Notes: generated by a model not told the origin, from the letters alone. DNA of 64,000 nt from Moraxella sp. K1664 (GCF_039693965.1 NZ_CP155576.1:1178001-1242000); one strand, 5' to 3'. Positions 19,770 to 28,438 are shown, counted from the first letter of the stretch. Translations and numbers: made by a program.

Positions 19770-20882
19770 ATGGAATCTAACAAAGATGTGTCAAAACAAA
19801 GACCTTTGAGTGTGGCGGCACAGTATTGGCAAAATAAGCTCAATGCCACATGCCCTACTTGTCAGCACTCGAACGTTGATGACATTTGCTCCCATCAAAC
19901 CATGCCATCTGATGAGCAGGTCAAAGACATTAAGGTCATCGTGGTGAGCGACCAACGCAGCCAGCGACTTGCTTTTGATGATGGTTTGCGTGAGGCGGGC
20001 TTTGATGTTATTGGCTGTTTTAGCACCGAACAGCTTGATGTGATGATAAAGTCAAAGCTGCCCAAAGGCATGGTGTGGTTGGTAGAGCCACCTTTGTCAG
20101 ACGGGTTGCAGGCACTCATTGATGGTCATCAGCCACGCTTGATGTTGGTCGGTTTTCAAGAGGCTCCCAACCCAAAGCATGATGAGAGTTATAAAAAGTG
20201 GCAACGTTCATTGCTACGCCGTCTTTGTAATTCGCTTGGCATGCCCATGATAAAGGCTACGGATAAAAAATCCACAGTCATCTCCCATGTGTCCGTACGT
20301 CCTTGGAAATATGTACTGTTTTTGGGGGCGTCCATGGGCGGGCCTGATGCTTTGAAGATATTTTTGGATAACATCTCTCCTGAGTTGCCACTTGCCGTTT
20401 TAATCGCACATCATTTTGACAAAGAGATGATTCATGGTTTGCCAAAGATACTTACCCGTAACAACGACTGGCGATGTCGAGTGATTGGCACCAGTCAGCG
20501 ACTACAAACGGGGACTTGTTTGATTGCCCCGATTGAGCAACAAATCGTCTGCGACAGTGAGGGGCGGGTGATTTTGCTGGATAAGGCATGGGAGGGCGAG
20601 TATCAGCCGAGCATTAATCATCTCTTAAAAAACACAAGCGATGTGTATGGCAGTGAGCTGATTGGGATTATATTCTCTGGCATGGGTGATGATGGTTCTG
20701 CTCATCTCACCCAAATCGCCCAAAACAAAAGCCATCTGTGGGCTCAAAGCCCTGAGAGTAGTGGCTGTTCAAGCCAGCCCCAAGCTGTTATTGATTCAGG
20801 ATTTTGCCAATTCTTTGGGACACCTTTAGAGCTTGCCAATCGCATCAATCACATGCTTCGTGGCTTTAAATATTCAGAATGA
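19770..20882 (+). CDS. chpB: CheB-type protein-glutamate methylesterase of the Pil-Chp system (ChpB-like)
   Basis: A 370-residue protein. Residues ~55-150 resemble a receiver-like fold (VKDIKVIVVSDQRSQRLAFDDGLREAGFDVIGCF) but lack a normal phospho-acceptor context, so this domain may be degenerate. The C-terminal half is the CheB methylesterase: the nucleophile Ser in LGASMGGPDAL, His in LIAHHFDKEM, Asp in SGMGDDGSAHL, plus APIEQQIVCDSEGRV. It would remove methyl groups added to PilJ by PilK. It begins 30 bases after chpA. Function is well supported; the name by analogy with the pseudomonad cluster. Confidence 0.85.
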   Translation: MESNKDVSKQRPLSVAAQYWQNKLNATCPTCQHSNVDDICSHQTMPSDEQVKDIKVIVVSDQRSQRLAFDDGLREAGFDVIGCFSTEQLDVMIKSKLPKGMVWLVEPPLSDGLQALIDGHQPRLMLVGFQEAPNPKHDESYKKWQRSLLRRLCNSLGMPMIKATDKKSTVISHVSVRPWKYVLFLGASMGGPDALKIFLDNISPELPLAVLIAHHFDKEMIHGLPKILTRNNDWRCRVIGTSQRLQTGTCLIAPIEQQIVCDSEGRVILLDKAWEGEYQPSINHLLKNTSDVYGSELIGIIFSGMGDDGSAHLTQIAQNKSHLWAQSPESSGCSSQPQAVIDSGFCQFFGTPLELANRINHMLRGFKYSE

Positions 20883-21132
20883 CAAAGAGGATGCCAACTT
20901 ATATTTGTTACCCCATTTTCAACTTTATATCACTCATTGATTTATCAAGGGCGAATAGGATTGACCCCTACAACCCAAAAATGATTATGGGACAATCAAT
21001 AAGCTGCCGTTTTAGGTTGAGATTGAAGTATCTATTTGTGTTATCAGACATATCCACGGATGATGCTTGGCAAAACAGCATGATGCATGTATCAAAGATG
21101 ATGTCATTATTTACCATTGATTGAGAATAGTT

Positions 21133-21633
21133 ATGAGAAAAATCCAAAAACACCAGTTCGAGCCTGTGAGCTTGCTTACTGCCGAGCATGGCACCATTGA
21201 AGTGACTGCCATTCCTGCCATCGGTCAGCCTGATTGGCTGGTGCCAACCGCCCTTATCATGAGCGTGGATGAATACCATGAGCGAATCTGGACATATCTG
21301 TGGCGAGGTCAAGAGGTCTCGGTGTATCACCTGATTCCCAAAGACATCGAAGCGGACAAGCTCATCATCTTAGAGGGTAACTCAGATGTCCACCGTTTGG
21401 CACTGCAAACCGCAGGCGAGCTGACAACCAAACGGGTGCGTATCTCGGATGTGACGGACGTCACACTAAGCGATGAGGAGATTGCTAACATCCAGCTGTC
21501 TGTTCCCAATTTGCCCAATCGTGAGCAAAGACAGGAAAACTATCTGTATCAAGCGGTAACGCTAGATGGCGAGATGTATGTCGTGCCTGATTTGGACTTA
21601 ATCGCTCACCGCTTGGTGGATTTGGATAGTTGA
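21133..21633 (+). CDS. chpC: CheW-like protein, ChpC candidate
   Basis: A 166-residue protein from the ATG at 21133 (an in-frame TTG lies at 21121). It lacks a strong family signature, but the order of segments follows CheW: WLVPTALIMSV, then IWTYLWRGQEVSVYHLIP (equivalent to the dWRG..vPvidL loop), KLIILEGNSDVHRLALQTAGE, RVRISDVTDV, and a final LDGEMYVVPDLDLIAHRL. Pseudomonads carry a second CheW-like gene, chpC, after chpB, and position agrees. The 250 bases between chpB and this gene hold no convincing gene. The family call is inference from pattern and context. Confidence 0.62.
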   Translation: MRKIQKHQFEPVSLLTAEHGTIEVTAIPAIGQPDWLVPTALIMSVDEYHERIWTYLWRGQEVSVYHLIPKDIEADKLIILEGNSDVHRLALQTAGELTTKRVRISDVTDVTLSDEEIANIQLSVPNLPNREQRQENYLYQAVTLDGEMYVVPDLDLIAHRLVDLDS

Positions 21634-21671
21634 TTTACCAAAAAACTACTTTTGTCCCCTATTTTTTACCA

Positions 21672-21705
21672 AAAACTTCGTTATAATAAAACGAAGTTTT
21701 TTATT
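21672..21705 (+). terminator. Strong terminator closing the Pil-Chp cluster
   Basis: An 11-bp perfect stem, AAAACTTCGTT (21672-21682) with AACGAAGTTTT (21690-21700), 7-base loop, then T-rich. The loop contains TATAAT (21682-21687 overlaps the stem edge), so it might double as a -10 region for the next gene, though I see no well-spaced -35. Confidence 0.82.
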
Positions 21706-21719
21706 TATGGGGAGACATC

Positions 21720-22247
21720 ATGACCACGCCAGCCACGAGCCAGCCGACACGCCACACCGACAAATACAGCCTTGCCACTCGCATTTTTCATTGGGTGGGG
21801 GCATTACTCATTATCGTGGCATTTGTTATCATTAACATGGGCGATGAGTACATCAGCCTGCACAAATCCATTGGGGCGAGCTTTTTTATTTGGACGGTTT
21901 TGCGTATCATTAACCGCTTTATCGTCAAAGCTCCGCCACACCCGCCCATGCCCGTATGGCAGACGGCAGTGGCTCATCTGACCCATTTGGGCTTGTACGT
22001 TGCCATGCTTGCCATGCCTATCACAGGCATGCTCATGAGTATGTATGGCGGTCGGGGCGTGAGTGTGTTTGGGCTGTTTAGTTTCCCAAGCGTGGTGGGT
22101 ATTGATAGAGAGATGGCAAAGGTGATGAACGGGCTACACACAGGGGCGGTGTTTTATGTGTTGGTGTTCCTAGTCATCGCTCACGTTGGTGGGGCGTTGT
22201 ATCATCAGTTTGTGATGAAAGATAATTTGATAAGTCGCATGAAATAA
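21720..22247 (+). CDS. Cytochrome b561 family membrane protein
   Basis: A 175-residue four-helix membrane protein. GGAGA at 21710-21714 precedes the ATG. Helices: ~20-38 (IFHWVGALLIIVAFVII), ~47-67, ~86-110 and ~142-165. Heme-ligand-type histidines sit in IFHWVG, LHKSIG, LTHLGLYVAMLAMPITG and LHTGAVFYVLVFLVIAHVGGALYHQF, as in YodB/YceJ-type cytochromes b561 that pass electrons from quinol, for example to superoxide. It is a single-gene unit between two terminators. Confidence 0.88.
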   Translation: MTTPATSQPTRHTDKYSLATRIFHWVGALLIIVAFVIINMGDEYISLHKSIGASFFIWTVLRIINRFIVKAPPHPPMPVWQTAVAHLTHLGLYVAMLAMPITGMLMSMYGGRGVSVFGLFSFPSVVGIDREMAKVMNGLHTGAVFYVLVFLVIAHVGGALYHQFVMKDNLISRMK

Positions 22248-22248
22248 T

Positions 22249-22276
22249 AAAAACCCAGCTTAACGGCTGGGTTTTT
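22249..22276. terminator. Bidirectional terminator between b561 gene and ahpF
   Basis: AAAACCCAGC (22250-22259) pairs with GCTGGGTTTT (22266-22275), six-base loop. A-run and T-run on the two sides serve both convergent genes. Confidence 0.88.
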
Positions 22277-22281
22277 GCGGT

Positions 22282-23838
22282 TTAGCTGTTCATCATCAGA
22301 TATTCAAATGCCGACAGTCCTGCCTTGGAGCCTTCGCCCATCGCAATGTTAATCTGCTTATAAGGCACGGTGGTTACGTCCCCACAGGCAAACACGCCTG
22401 CCTTATTGGTGCGACATTTGGCATCAATCTCAATCTCGCCATGAGCGGTAACATCTACCAAATCCTTGACAACATCAGAGTTTGGCACCAGTCCGATTTG
22501 TACAAATACCGCATTTAAAGGCAGGGTTACATTCTCGCCCGACACTCGGTCTTGATAGATAAGGCTATCTACTTTACCGCCATTTGCCGTAATCTCTTGC
22601 GTGGCGGCGTTTTTGATAATCGTGATGTTGTCTTTGGCGTTTGCCTTGTCAATCAGAACTTGGTCGGCTCTGAGTTTATCGCCAAATTCCAACACGGTAA
22701 CGTGCTGAACGATACCTGCCAAGTCCAACGCCGCTTCCACGCCCGAGTTACCGCCCCCGATGACCGCCACAGGCTTGCCCTTAAAGAATGGGCCATCGCA
22801 GTGTGGGCAGTACGCCACGCCGTTGCCGATGTTCTCATCTTCGCCTTTGACGCCAAGTTTACGCCATTTGGCTCCTGTGGCAATGATGAGCGTGCGTGAA
22901 GTCCAGCTTGCCCCTGTGTTTAGGGTAACTTGATAACCGCCTTTGACTTCTTCGATAGACGATACGCTCACGTGTTCTTTAACGGTGATGTTATACTCTT
23001 TGATGTGCGTGGCAAGGTTACTTGCCAAGGTATTGCCGTTGGTAAGCGGTATGGAAATCAAGTTTTCAATGTCTTGGGTGTCTTTGACTTGTCCGCCGAT
23101 ACGGTCGGCAACCAAAGCCACACGAAGCCCTTTACGAGCGGTATAAATCGCCGCCGCACTGCCTGCTGGCCCCCCGCCAATCACGGTAACGTCTTGGGTT
23201 TCAAGCTGTTCGGCTTGACCTTCGGCAATCAGGTCGGGGTACTCGGCTTGCAGTTTGTCAATGATACGGGCGGTATCTACTTTACCATTTAAAAATGGTT
23301 TGCCGTTTAAAAACACCGCAGGCACGCCTTGAATGTTATTTTTTTCAACAAGTTCTGGGAACACACCGCCGTCAATCATCTCGTTTTCAATGCCGTCATT
23401 TAACACGGCAAATTGGTTTAACGCTTGCACGACATCAGGGCAGTTATGGCATGATAGCGAGACAAAGGTTTGAAATTTAAGTGGTTTTTGAATGCGTTTG
23501 ACAAGCTCTTGAATGCCTTCGTCTAGCTTCATGGTATGACCGCCAGCGTGCAAAATGGCAAGCAAGAGAGACGTAAACTCATGACCGCCAGGGATACCGC
23601 TAAACACAATGCCTGTATCACGGTTATCTGTGGCAATTTTAAAGCTCATGGGCGACAAATCGGTGTCCACGACTGTTTTGTCAAAGCCGATTTTGTCCGA
23701 AGTGCTGGCGATTTGCTCCAAAAAGTCCACCAATTCGGCACGTTTGGCGTGGTCGCCTTGTCCCAAAATCATCTGAATGGGGCGTTTCATGTTGGTGCTG
23801 TATGATTTGATGGCATCAAGTAAAGATTTGTCTAGCAT
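22282..23838 (-). CDS. ahpF: Alkyl hydroperoxide reductase subunit F
   Basis: A 518-residue flavoprotein disulfide reductase of normal AhpF length. The N-terminal tandem thioredoxin-like domain has the redox pair in FVSLSCHNCPDVVQAL. The C-terminal thioredoxin-reductase-like part has the FAD motif VTVIGGGPAGSAAAIYTAR, the active disulfide in AYCPHCDGPFF, the NAD(P)H motif VAVIGGGNSGVEAALDL and GVFACGDVTTVPYKQ. It uses NADH to reduce AhpC. Its partner ahpC lies 1.4 kb away, separated by two small genes. Confidence 0.97.
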   Translation of the reverse strand: MLDKSLLDAIKSYSTNMKRPIQMILGQGDHAKRAELVDFLEQIASTSDKIGFDKTVVDTDLSPMSFKIATDNRDTGIVFSGIPGGHEFTSLLLAILHAGGHTMKLDEGIQELVKRIQKPLKFQTFVSLSCHNCPDVVQALNQFAVLNDGIENEMIDGGVFPELVEKNNIQGVPAVFLNGKPFLNGKVDTARIIDKLQAEYPDLIAEGQAEQLETQDVTVIGGGPAGSAAAIYTARKGLRVALVADRIGGQVKDTQDIENLISIPLTNGNTLASNLATHIKEYNITVKEHVSVSSIEEVKGGYQVTLNTGASWTSRTLIIATGAKWRKLGVKGEDENIGNGVAYCPHCDGPFFKGKPVAVIGGGNSGVEAALDLAGIVQHVTVLEFGDKLRADQVLIDKANAKDNITIIKNAATQEITANGGKVDSLIYQDRVSGENVTLPLNAVFVQIGLVPNSDVVKDLVDVTAHGEIEIDAKCRTNKAGVFACGDVTTVPYKQINIAMGEGSKAGLSAFEYLMMNS

Positions 23839-24112
23839 GGTGTGTACCTATAAATTGCCTATGAATATGTTTAAATTACCTAGTATTATAAGGGCTATTT
23901 GATATTTAGAAAATTTAAACGTTTTTAATATTAAGTTTATAAAACTCAATTAATGCCAAAAAGAAAATTCATACAAAAAAGCACATAAAAAAGATAATTT
24001 TGCTTGCTTATACCGCCAATTCTTGCTAAGATAAAGCCATACCAAATGTAAGAATTTTTTAGATGTATATTTGGTAAATATCGCTAACCTATTGATATAT
24101 TAGGAGTTTTTC

Positions 24113-24334
24113 ATGTTTCCAGAATACCGTGAACTCATCACCAAACTAAAAACAGAAAACGATTTGCACTTTGTCAAACTCTTTGACGCTCATAACGAGC
24201 TTGATGAAGAGATTACCAATCTAGAAAATGACCCTGTCGCCCACAACAGCCGTGGCGAAGAAATCGAAGGGTTAAAACGCAAAAAATTGGCTCTAAAAGA
24301 CGAGCTGTATCAATACCTACTTAGCAAAGCCTGA
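24113..24334 (+). CDS. DUF465/YdcH-family small coiled-coil protein
   Basis: A 73-residue acidic/basic helical protein with the DUF465 pattern: MFPEYRELITKLKTENDLHFVKLFDAHNELDEEITNLE, then EIEGLKRKKLALKDELYQYL. Ribosome binding TAGGAG at 24100-24105. The function of the family is unknown. The 274-base gap to ahpF is AT-rich; an extended -10-like TGCTAAGAT lies at 24024-24032 in front of this gene. It ends at its own terminator. Confidence 0.85.
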   Translation: MFPEYRELITKLKTENDLHFVKLFDAHNELDEEITNLENDPVAHNSRGEEIEGLKRKKLALKDELYQYLLSKA

Positions 24335-24355
24335 TAAATGGCTATTTAAAATGAT

Positions 24356-24386
24356 AAAAACACAGGTTGGACGACCTGTGTTTTTG
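24356..24386 (+). terminator. Terminator of the DUF465 gene
   Basis: A 12-bp perfect stem, AAAAACACAGGT (24356-24367) and ACCTGTGTTTTT (24374-24385), six-base loop. Confidence 0.9.
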
Positions 24387-24407
24387 TTTGGCTGTAATTT
24401 TTTGATG

Positions 24408-24442
24408 ATAAAAAATCGCCCAACATATTGAGCGATTTTGTG
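24408..24442 (-). terminator. Terminator of the minus-strand lipoprotein gene
   Basis: AAAATCGC (24412-24419) pairs with GCGATTTT (24432-24439). On the minus strand the second arm runs into a T-rich tract. Confidence 0.75.
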
Positions 24443-24453
24443 ATTTATCAAAA

Positions 24454-25056
24454 TTAGCTGATGTTGCAACGAGCTTTTTCTTTGGTGGCAAAGTCTTCGA
24501 TGAGCGTTTTCATCTTCTCAGGGGTAATGCTCTCTTGCATGGCGGTTTCTAGCTTTTGATTGGCTTCGCTCTGACTCATCTCTACCATCTTGGCTTGGTC
24601 TTCTTCGGTCATGATGATAGGCTCGCCATCAATGCTCTCACCACGAGCCAGTTTTTCTTGTTGTTCGGTGTATTTTAGCACCTTTTGACCGACTTCGCTT
24701 TCATAGAATTTATCTGCTTCTTGAATGCCTTCAACGCCAACAGCGTCCACAAGCATCTGCTTGCTGGTCTCATGATAGGTCGCTTCACCGTCTTTGGACA
24801 TCAGACAAGCCCCTTGCTCTTCGGTGATGTCAGGATTGGTCTGTGCCAAATGCATGAGCGTGGACATTTGCAAGATTTTGTTCATCATGGCGATGCTTGG
24901 CGAGCCATCCAAATTGACACTGGCAGTCTCGGCAGGGGCAGTTTGGGTAGTCTCTGCGGTGTTGGCAGGCTGTTTGGCTGGGGCATCGGTCTTGTTACAA
25001 GCGGTCAGCAGGGTGGCAGAAACGGCAACTGCCAATAGGGTGCGGTAGAGTGTCAT
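24454..25056 (-). CDS. Hypothetical lipoprotein
   Basis: A 200-residue predicted lipoprotein with lipobox LLTAC (C20), followed by an Ala/Thr/Pro/Gln-rich linker of ~30 residues. A mainly helical, acidic domain contains two cysteines (EEQGACLMSKDG and the C-terminal EKARCNIS) that could form a disulfide. I do not recognise the family. It stands alone between convergent ahpF/DUF465 and ahpC, with its own terminator, and is likely anchored in an envelope membrane. Confidence 0.78.
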   Translation of the reverse strand: MTLYRTLLAVAVSATLLTACNKTDAPAKQPANTAETTQTAPAETASVNLDGSPSIAMMNKILQMSTLMHLAQTNPDITEEQGACLMSKDGEATYHETSKQMLVDAVGVEGIQEADKFYESEVGQKVLKYTEQQEKLARGESIDGEPIIMTEEDQAKMVEMSQSEANQKLETAMQESITPEKMKTLIEDFATKEKARCNIS

Positions 25057-25149
25057 AAAATCATCTCGATGCTGTCAATGGAATGTCTAAAAATGAAGAG
25101 CAACAATTTTAACACACATTCACCAACTTGACCGATGTTTTTGTCATAA

Positions 25150-25186
25150 AATAAAAACCGCCTAACCTGATGGCTAAGCGGTTTGG
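25150..25186 (-). terminator. Terminator of ahpC
   Basis: AAACCGC (25155-25161) and GCGGTTT (25178-25184 region) enclose an imperfectly paired inner stem. On the minus strand a T-rich run follows. Confidence 0.7.
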
Positions 25187-25216
25187 GTTGTCTAAAATCT
25201 AAGAGTAACTATTAGA

Positions 25217-25783
25217 TTAGATTTTGCCAACTAGGTCTAGGCTTGGCTTCAAGGTCTCTTGACCTGCTTCCCATGCGGCTGGGCAAACTTCGCCGTCATT
25301 TTCACGCACATATTGGGCGGCTTTAACTTTGCGAATCATGTCTTTGGCAGAGCGACCGATACCTAGGTCGTGAATCTCGGCAACTTTGATAAGACCGTCT
25401 GGGTCTACTAGGAAAGTACCACGCAATGCAGCATGCTCGTCTTCAATCATGATGTTAAAGCCACGAGTGATTTTGCCAGTACCGTCGCCTAGCATTGGGT
25501 ATTTTACTTTGCCGATGGCAGGAGATGAATCGTGCCATGCTTTGTGAACGAAGTGGCTGTCGGTAGAGACGGCATACACTTCTACGCCAAGACCTTGTAG
25601 CTCTTCGTAGTGGTCAGCCATGTCTTCAAGCTCGGTTGGGCAGACGAACGTAAAGTCGTGTGGGTAGAACATGAAGATGGACCATTTGCCTTTGGTGTCT
25701 TCTGATGAGATGGTTTTGAACTCACCGTTTACAAAAGCTTCGGTGGTAAATTCTGGAATTTGTTGGTTGATAATAGCAGTCAT
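25217..25783 (-). CDS. ahpC: Alkyl hydroperoxide reductase subunit C (2-Cys peroxiredoxin)
   Basis: A 188-residue typical 2-Cys peroxiredoxin. Peroxidatic Cys in FYPHDFTFVCPTELEDMADHY (about C48), resolving Cys in NDGEVCPAAWEAG, GTFLVDP strand, and a C-terminal YF-less tail. It reduces H2O2, organic peroxides and peroxynitrite in the cytoplasm, and is recycled by AhpF. It is transcribed divergently from oxyR, which suggests direct OxyR control. Confidence 0.97.
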   Translation of the reverse strand: MTAIINQQIPEFTTEAFVNGEFKTISSEDTKGKWSIFMFYPHDFTFVCPTELEDMADHYEELQGLGVEVYAVSTDSHFVHKAWHDSSPAIGKVKYPMLGDGTGKITRGFNIMIEDEHAALRGTFLVDPDGLIKVAEIHDLGIGRSAKDMIRKVKAAQYVRENDGEVCPAAWEAGQETLKPSLDLVGKI

Positions 25784-25874
25784 ATTGTCACCTATGGTTT
25801 GTTGTTAAAAATGTCAATGTGATGAGCGGTTGGAGCTTGCTCATCAAAGGATAAAATCCTTAAAGTCATTACAT

Positions 25875-25898
25875 GATAACAAAAATTAACGGTTTATC
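25875..25898. promoter_or_regulatory. Candidate regulatory dyad in the ahpC-oxyR divergent region
   Basis: GATAA (25875-25879) and TTATC (25894-25898) form a spaced dyad in the 203-base divergent intergenic region, where an OxyR site is expected. The match to the known OxyR half-site is weak. A possible oxyR promoter is TTGTTT (25925-25930) with TAAAAT (25946-25951), at a short 15-base spacing. Confidence 0.25.
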
Positions 25899-25986
25899 CA
25901 GTTAAAAGTTTTAAATAAAAGGTTTTGTTTTATCAAACTTAGGTGTAAAATAGCAGGTACGATTTTTTAAAAATAAGGAATGCGTG

Positions 25987-26883
25987 ATGATTACCTTGCG
26001 TCAGTTAGAGTTCGCCCTTGCCGTTGCCAAGCACAAGCATTTTAAACGTGCTGCCGAAGAGTGCAACATTTCCCAATCTGCCCTAAGTCTTGGTATTGCC
26101 GAGCTTGAAAAACAGCTAGACACGCAGATTTTTGAGCGTAACAACAAACAGGTGCTAATCACGCCCATTGGCGAAGAGTTGTTGGAGCGAGCCCAGCGGG
26201 TGTTTAGTGAGATTAATGACCTAACGACCCGAGCCCACAGTCATCAGCTGCCCCTTGCCTACCCGATGACGATAGGCATTATCCCGACCATTGCTCCGTA
26301 TCTGCTCCCCAAAGTGTTGCCAACGCTCAAAGACAAGTACCCCCAGTTTGAGATTGCGGTGACCGAAAAACAGACCGAACGCCTGTTAGAGCAGGTGCGT
26401 TATGGGCATATTGACACCGCCATCTTGGCACTGCCTTATGCGGTTGATGGTTTGCATGCTTTTGAGTTTTGGGCGGAGAATTTTTATGCCATTTTCCCCA
26501 AGGACAGCAAGCACGACAAAGCGAGTATTTCAAGCACGGAGCTGTTTGAAAATGATGTGTTGCTACTGGGCGAAGGGCATTGTTTGACCGACCAAGTGCT
26601 GTCGGTTTGTACCATGAATAAAAACGAGCTAAAATCAGGCTTTTCTGATGCCACGCTCAACACGCTCATTCAGATGGCAAAAGTGGGCATGGGGACGACC
26701 CTAGTGCCTAAGATGGCGTTAGAGCAAATCGGCGATGACGTAACTGCCTTACCCCTAAATGAGACAGGACCACACAGACGACTCGCGTTCGTTACTCGCC
26801 TAAACTATGCACGGGTCAATGACGTCAAAATCCTAAGCGAGATTTTTAATGAAGCCTTAACCGCCCATGAAGCCAAAGGCTAA
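25987..26883 (+). CDS. oxyR: Hydrogen-peroxide-responsive LysR-family regulator OxyR
   Basis: A 298-residue LysR-type regulator. GTG (25984) and ATG (25987) are adjacent; AAGGA at 25975-25979 favours the ATG. The N-terminal winged HTH is ITLRQLEFALAVAKHKHFKRAAEECNISQSALSLGIAELEKQL. The C-terminal sensor has the OxyR redox pair in LLLGEGHCLTDQVLSVC, i.e. two cysteines nine residues apart preceded by H, as in E. coli C199/C208. It activates ahpC and other peroxide genes after disulfide formation, and sits divergent to ahpC. Confidence 0.95.
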   Translation: MITLRQLEFALAVAKHKHFKRAAEECNISQSALSLGIAELEKQLDTQIFERNNKQVLITPIGEELLERAQRVFSEINDLTTRAHSHQLPLAYPMTIGIIPTIAPYLLPKVLPTLKDKYPQFEIAVTEKQTERLLEQVRYGHIDTAILALPYAVDGLHAFEFWAENFYAIFPKDSKHDKASISSTELFENDVLLLGEGHCLTDQVLSVCTMNKNELKSGFSDATLNTLIQMAKVGMGTTLVPKMALEQIGDDVTALPLNETGPHRRLAFVTRLNYARVNDVKILSEIFNEALTAHEAKG

Positions 26884-26888
26884 GCCAA

Positions 26889-27557
26889 TTAGGGCTTACC
26901 TTTTAGTAGCTTGTGCCATGTCTGATAGTCGGGCATGGCTTTTTTGACTTCATGCCAAAAAGCAGGGCTGTGGTTGGGATGGATAAGATGGCACAGTTCA
27001 TGCACAAAGACATATTCGGTGCAGGGGTAGGGATAGGCAGGCAGGTAAGTGGACAGCCAAATGCGAGCTTCATGGGTGTTGCAACTGCCCCAGCGAGTGT
27101 GCATTTTCTTGGTGCGAATCTCATCGGCAAAGCGACCGACCACAGGTTGCCATGTGTCTGCTAGGGTGGGCAGGCGAGCTTTGAGTTCATGCTCATAGAT
27201 GGCAAGTCGGCAGGCGTGGTGGTCTTGGCGTTGCTGTTTTGATAGCCTAATGGAGTGCTGTGTCAGATAGTCCGCCACATCAAAAGGCTCGCCCCACAGC
27301 TTGGGGTGGGCATGGCTTGGACTGTGGTCGGTGTGGGCGTGTTTGCGTTTGTGGGCGTGAGCTATTGCCCATGCGGACTTGGACATGATAAGGCGGTGGA
27401 TGTCATCATCGGACAGATGATGTGGCACGCTGACAGCAAAGCAGGGGCGAGAGCTTATGAATGTCAGGCGAAAATTGACGTTTTTGACGGCTTTTTTGTG
27501 GATGATGAGCGTGATGTCATGTTTGTCAAAATGGGCAGATAAATCGGTGTGGGGCAT
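26889..27557 (-). CDS. YgjP-like zinc metallopeptidase-domain protein (DUF45)
   Basis: A 222-residue protein of the YgjP/DUF45 group. The zinc motif is VFVHELCHLIHPNHSPAFWHEV (HExxH plus a third His, gluzincin-like), preceded by the family signature KMHTRWGSCNTHEARIWLSTYL. Short N-terminal beta region. Function is poorly known; the fold resembles SprT/WLM peptidases. It ends 5 bases from the convergent oxyR stop codon, with no obvious terminator between them. Confidence 0.85.
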   Translation of the reverse strand: MPHTDLSAHFDKHDITLIIHKKAVKNVNFRLTFISSRPCFAVSVPHHLSDDDIHRLIMSKSAWAIAHAHKRKHAHTDHSPSHAHPKLWGEPFDVADYLTQHSIRLSKQQRQDHHACRLAIYEHELKARLPTLADTWQPVVGRFADEIRTKKMHTRWGSCNTHEARIWLSTYLPAYPYPCTEYVFVHELCHLIHPNHSPAFWHEVKKAMPDYQTWHKLLKGKP

Positions 27558-27636
27558 GGGTGGGCGGTGTATTGGGTTTAAAAATATTTTAACATGATGG
27601 TTTTTAAAAAGGAAAAAGGAAAAATTAAAAAAACAA

Positions 27637-27668
27637 AAAACAGGTCACGTGCATGACCTGTTTTGGTT
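27637..27668 (-). terminator. Terminator of the OmpA-family lipoprotein gene
   Basis: An 11-bp perfect stem, AAAACAGGTCA (27637-27647) and TGACCTGTTTT (27654-27664), with a six-base loop; poly-A on the left gives a T-run on the minus strand. Confidence 0.88.
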
Positions 27669-27684
27669 TGTCCAAAGAATGAGA

Positions 27685-28329
27685 TTAGTTCACGCTTTGT
27701 GGGGCTAGGATGGTTAGCTCAACACGGCGGTTTGGTTCATAACTGCTGCCAAACTGAGTGGTCGCACCACGACCGATGGCACTGATACGATTTGAGCTGA
27801 CACCTTGACCTGCTAGGTAGTTGGCAACGGCAGCGGCACGGTTTTGTGATAGTACTTGGTTGAAGTTGGCGTTACCTTCGATGGATGCATAGCCGTTTAC
27901 CATCACTGTGGTTTGGTTGTATTGGTTTAGGGTGCTCGCCACTTGGTTTAGTGTGCTGTACGAACTGGGTTTGATGTCGTATTTGCCAACATTAAAGGTA
28001 ATCGCTTCTGGAATAGACAAGTTAATGTTGTTGGTCACAGGGTCTCTTTGTACTTCAATGCCTGTACCTGCGGTTTGCTCTTTTAGTTTGGCTTCTTGAC
28101 GGCTCATATAAGCACCAACACCTGCACCGAGTGCCGCACCGATGGCAGCATCACGACCTGTGTGTTCGCCACCTGTCGCCTTAGAGATGGCAGCACCTAG
28201 GGCAGCACCGCCCAACGCACCAAGACCTGCTTTTTTGGTGGTGTCATTCATGCCTGTGGTGCCCGTGCTGGCACAACCTGCCAAAATCATACTTGCAGAA
28301 ACGGCGGTGATGGTAAGAATTTTTTTCAT
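27685..28329 (-). CDS. OmpA-family peptidoglycan-associated lipoprotein (YiaD-like)
   Basis: A 214-residue lipoprotein with lipobox MILAGC (C19). Residues ~35-80 are a Gly-zipper region (GLGALGGAALGAAIS, DAAIGAALGAGVGAYMS). The C-terminal OmpA-C domain (~100-212) binds peptidoglycan: ITFNVGKYDIKPSSYSTLNQVA, VNGYASIEGNANFNQVLSQNRAAAVANYL and the end motif YEPNRRVELTIL. It probably tethers the outer membrane to the wall. Monocistronic. Confidence 0.9.
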   Translation of the reverse strand: MKKILTITAVSASMILAGCASTGTTGMNDTTKKAGLGALGGAALGAAISKATGGEHTGRDAAIGAALGAGVGAYMSRQEAKLKEQTAGTGIEVQRDPVTNNINLSIPEAITFNVGKYDIKPSSYSTLNQVASTLNQYNQTTVMVNGYASIEGNANFNQVLSQNRAAAVANYLAGQGVSSNRISAIGRGATTQFGSSYEPNRRVELTILAPQSVN

Positions 28330-28375
28330 AAAATACTCCTATGAGAGATGGTAAAATTAAAATCCCCAAAGTGGC

Positions 28376-28438
28376 TTGGGCTTAACTTTTGGGTGTTTAA
28401 ATACTAAAATCTAAACGGATATTTAAACCAAGCCCAAA
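28376..28438. repeat. Nested inverted repeat in the long intergenic gap
   Basis: Outer arms TTGGGCTT/AAGCCCAA and inner arms GTTTAAATA/TATTTAAAC are nested within about 63 bases, upstream of the minus-strand OmpA-like gene. Role unknown. Confidence 0.5.

Noticed and set aside
20879-21124. An 81-codon + strand frame starting at an ATGA overlap with chpB
   Set aside because: No recognisable domain, no ribosome binding site of note and composition unlike the neighbouring genes; probably chance.
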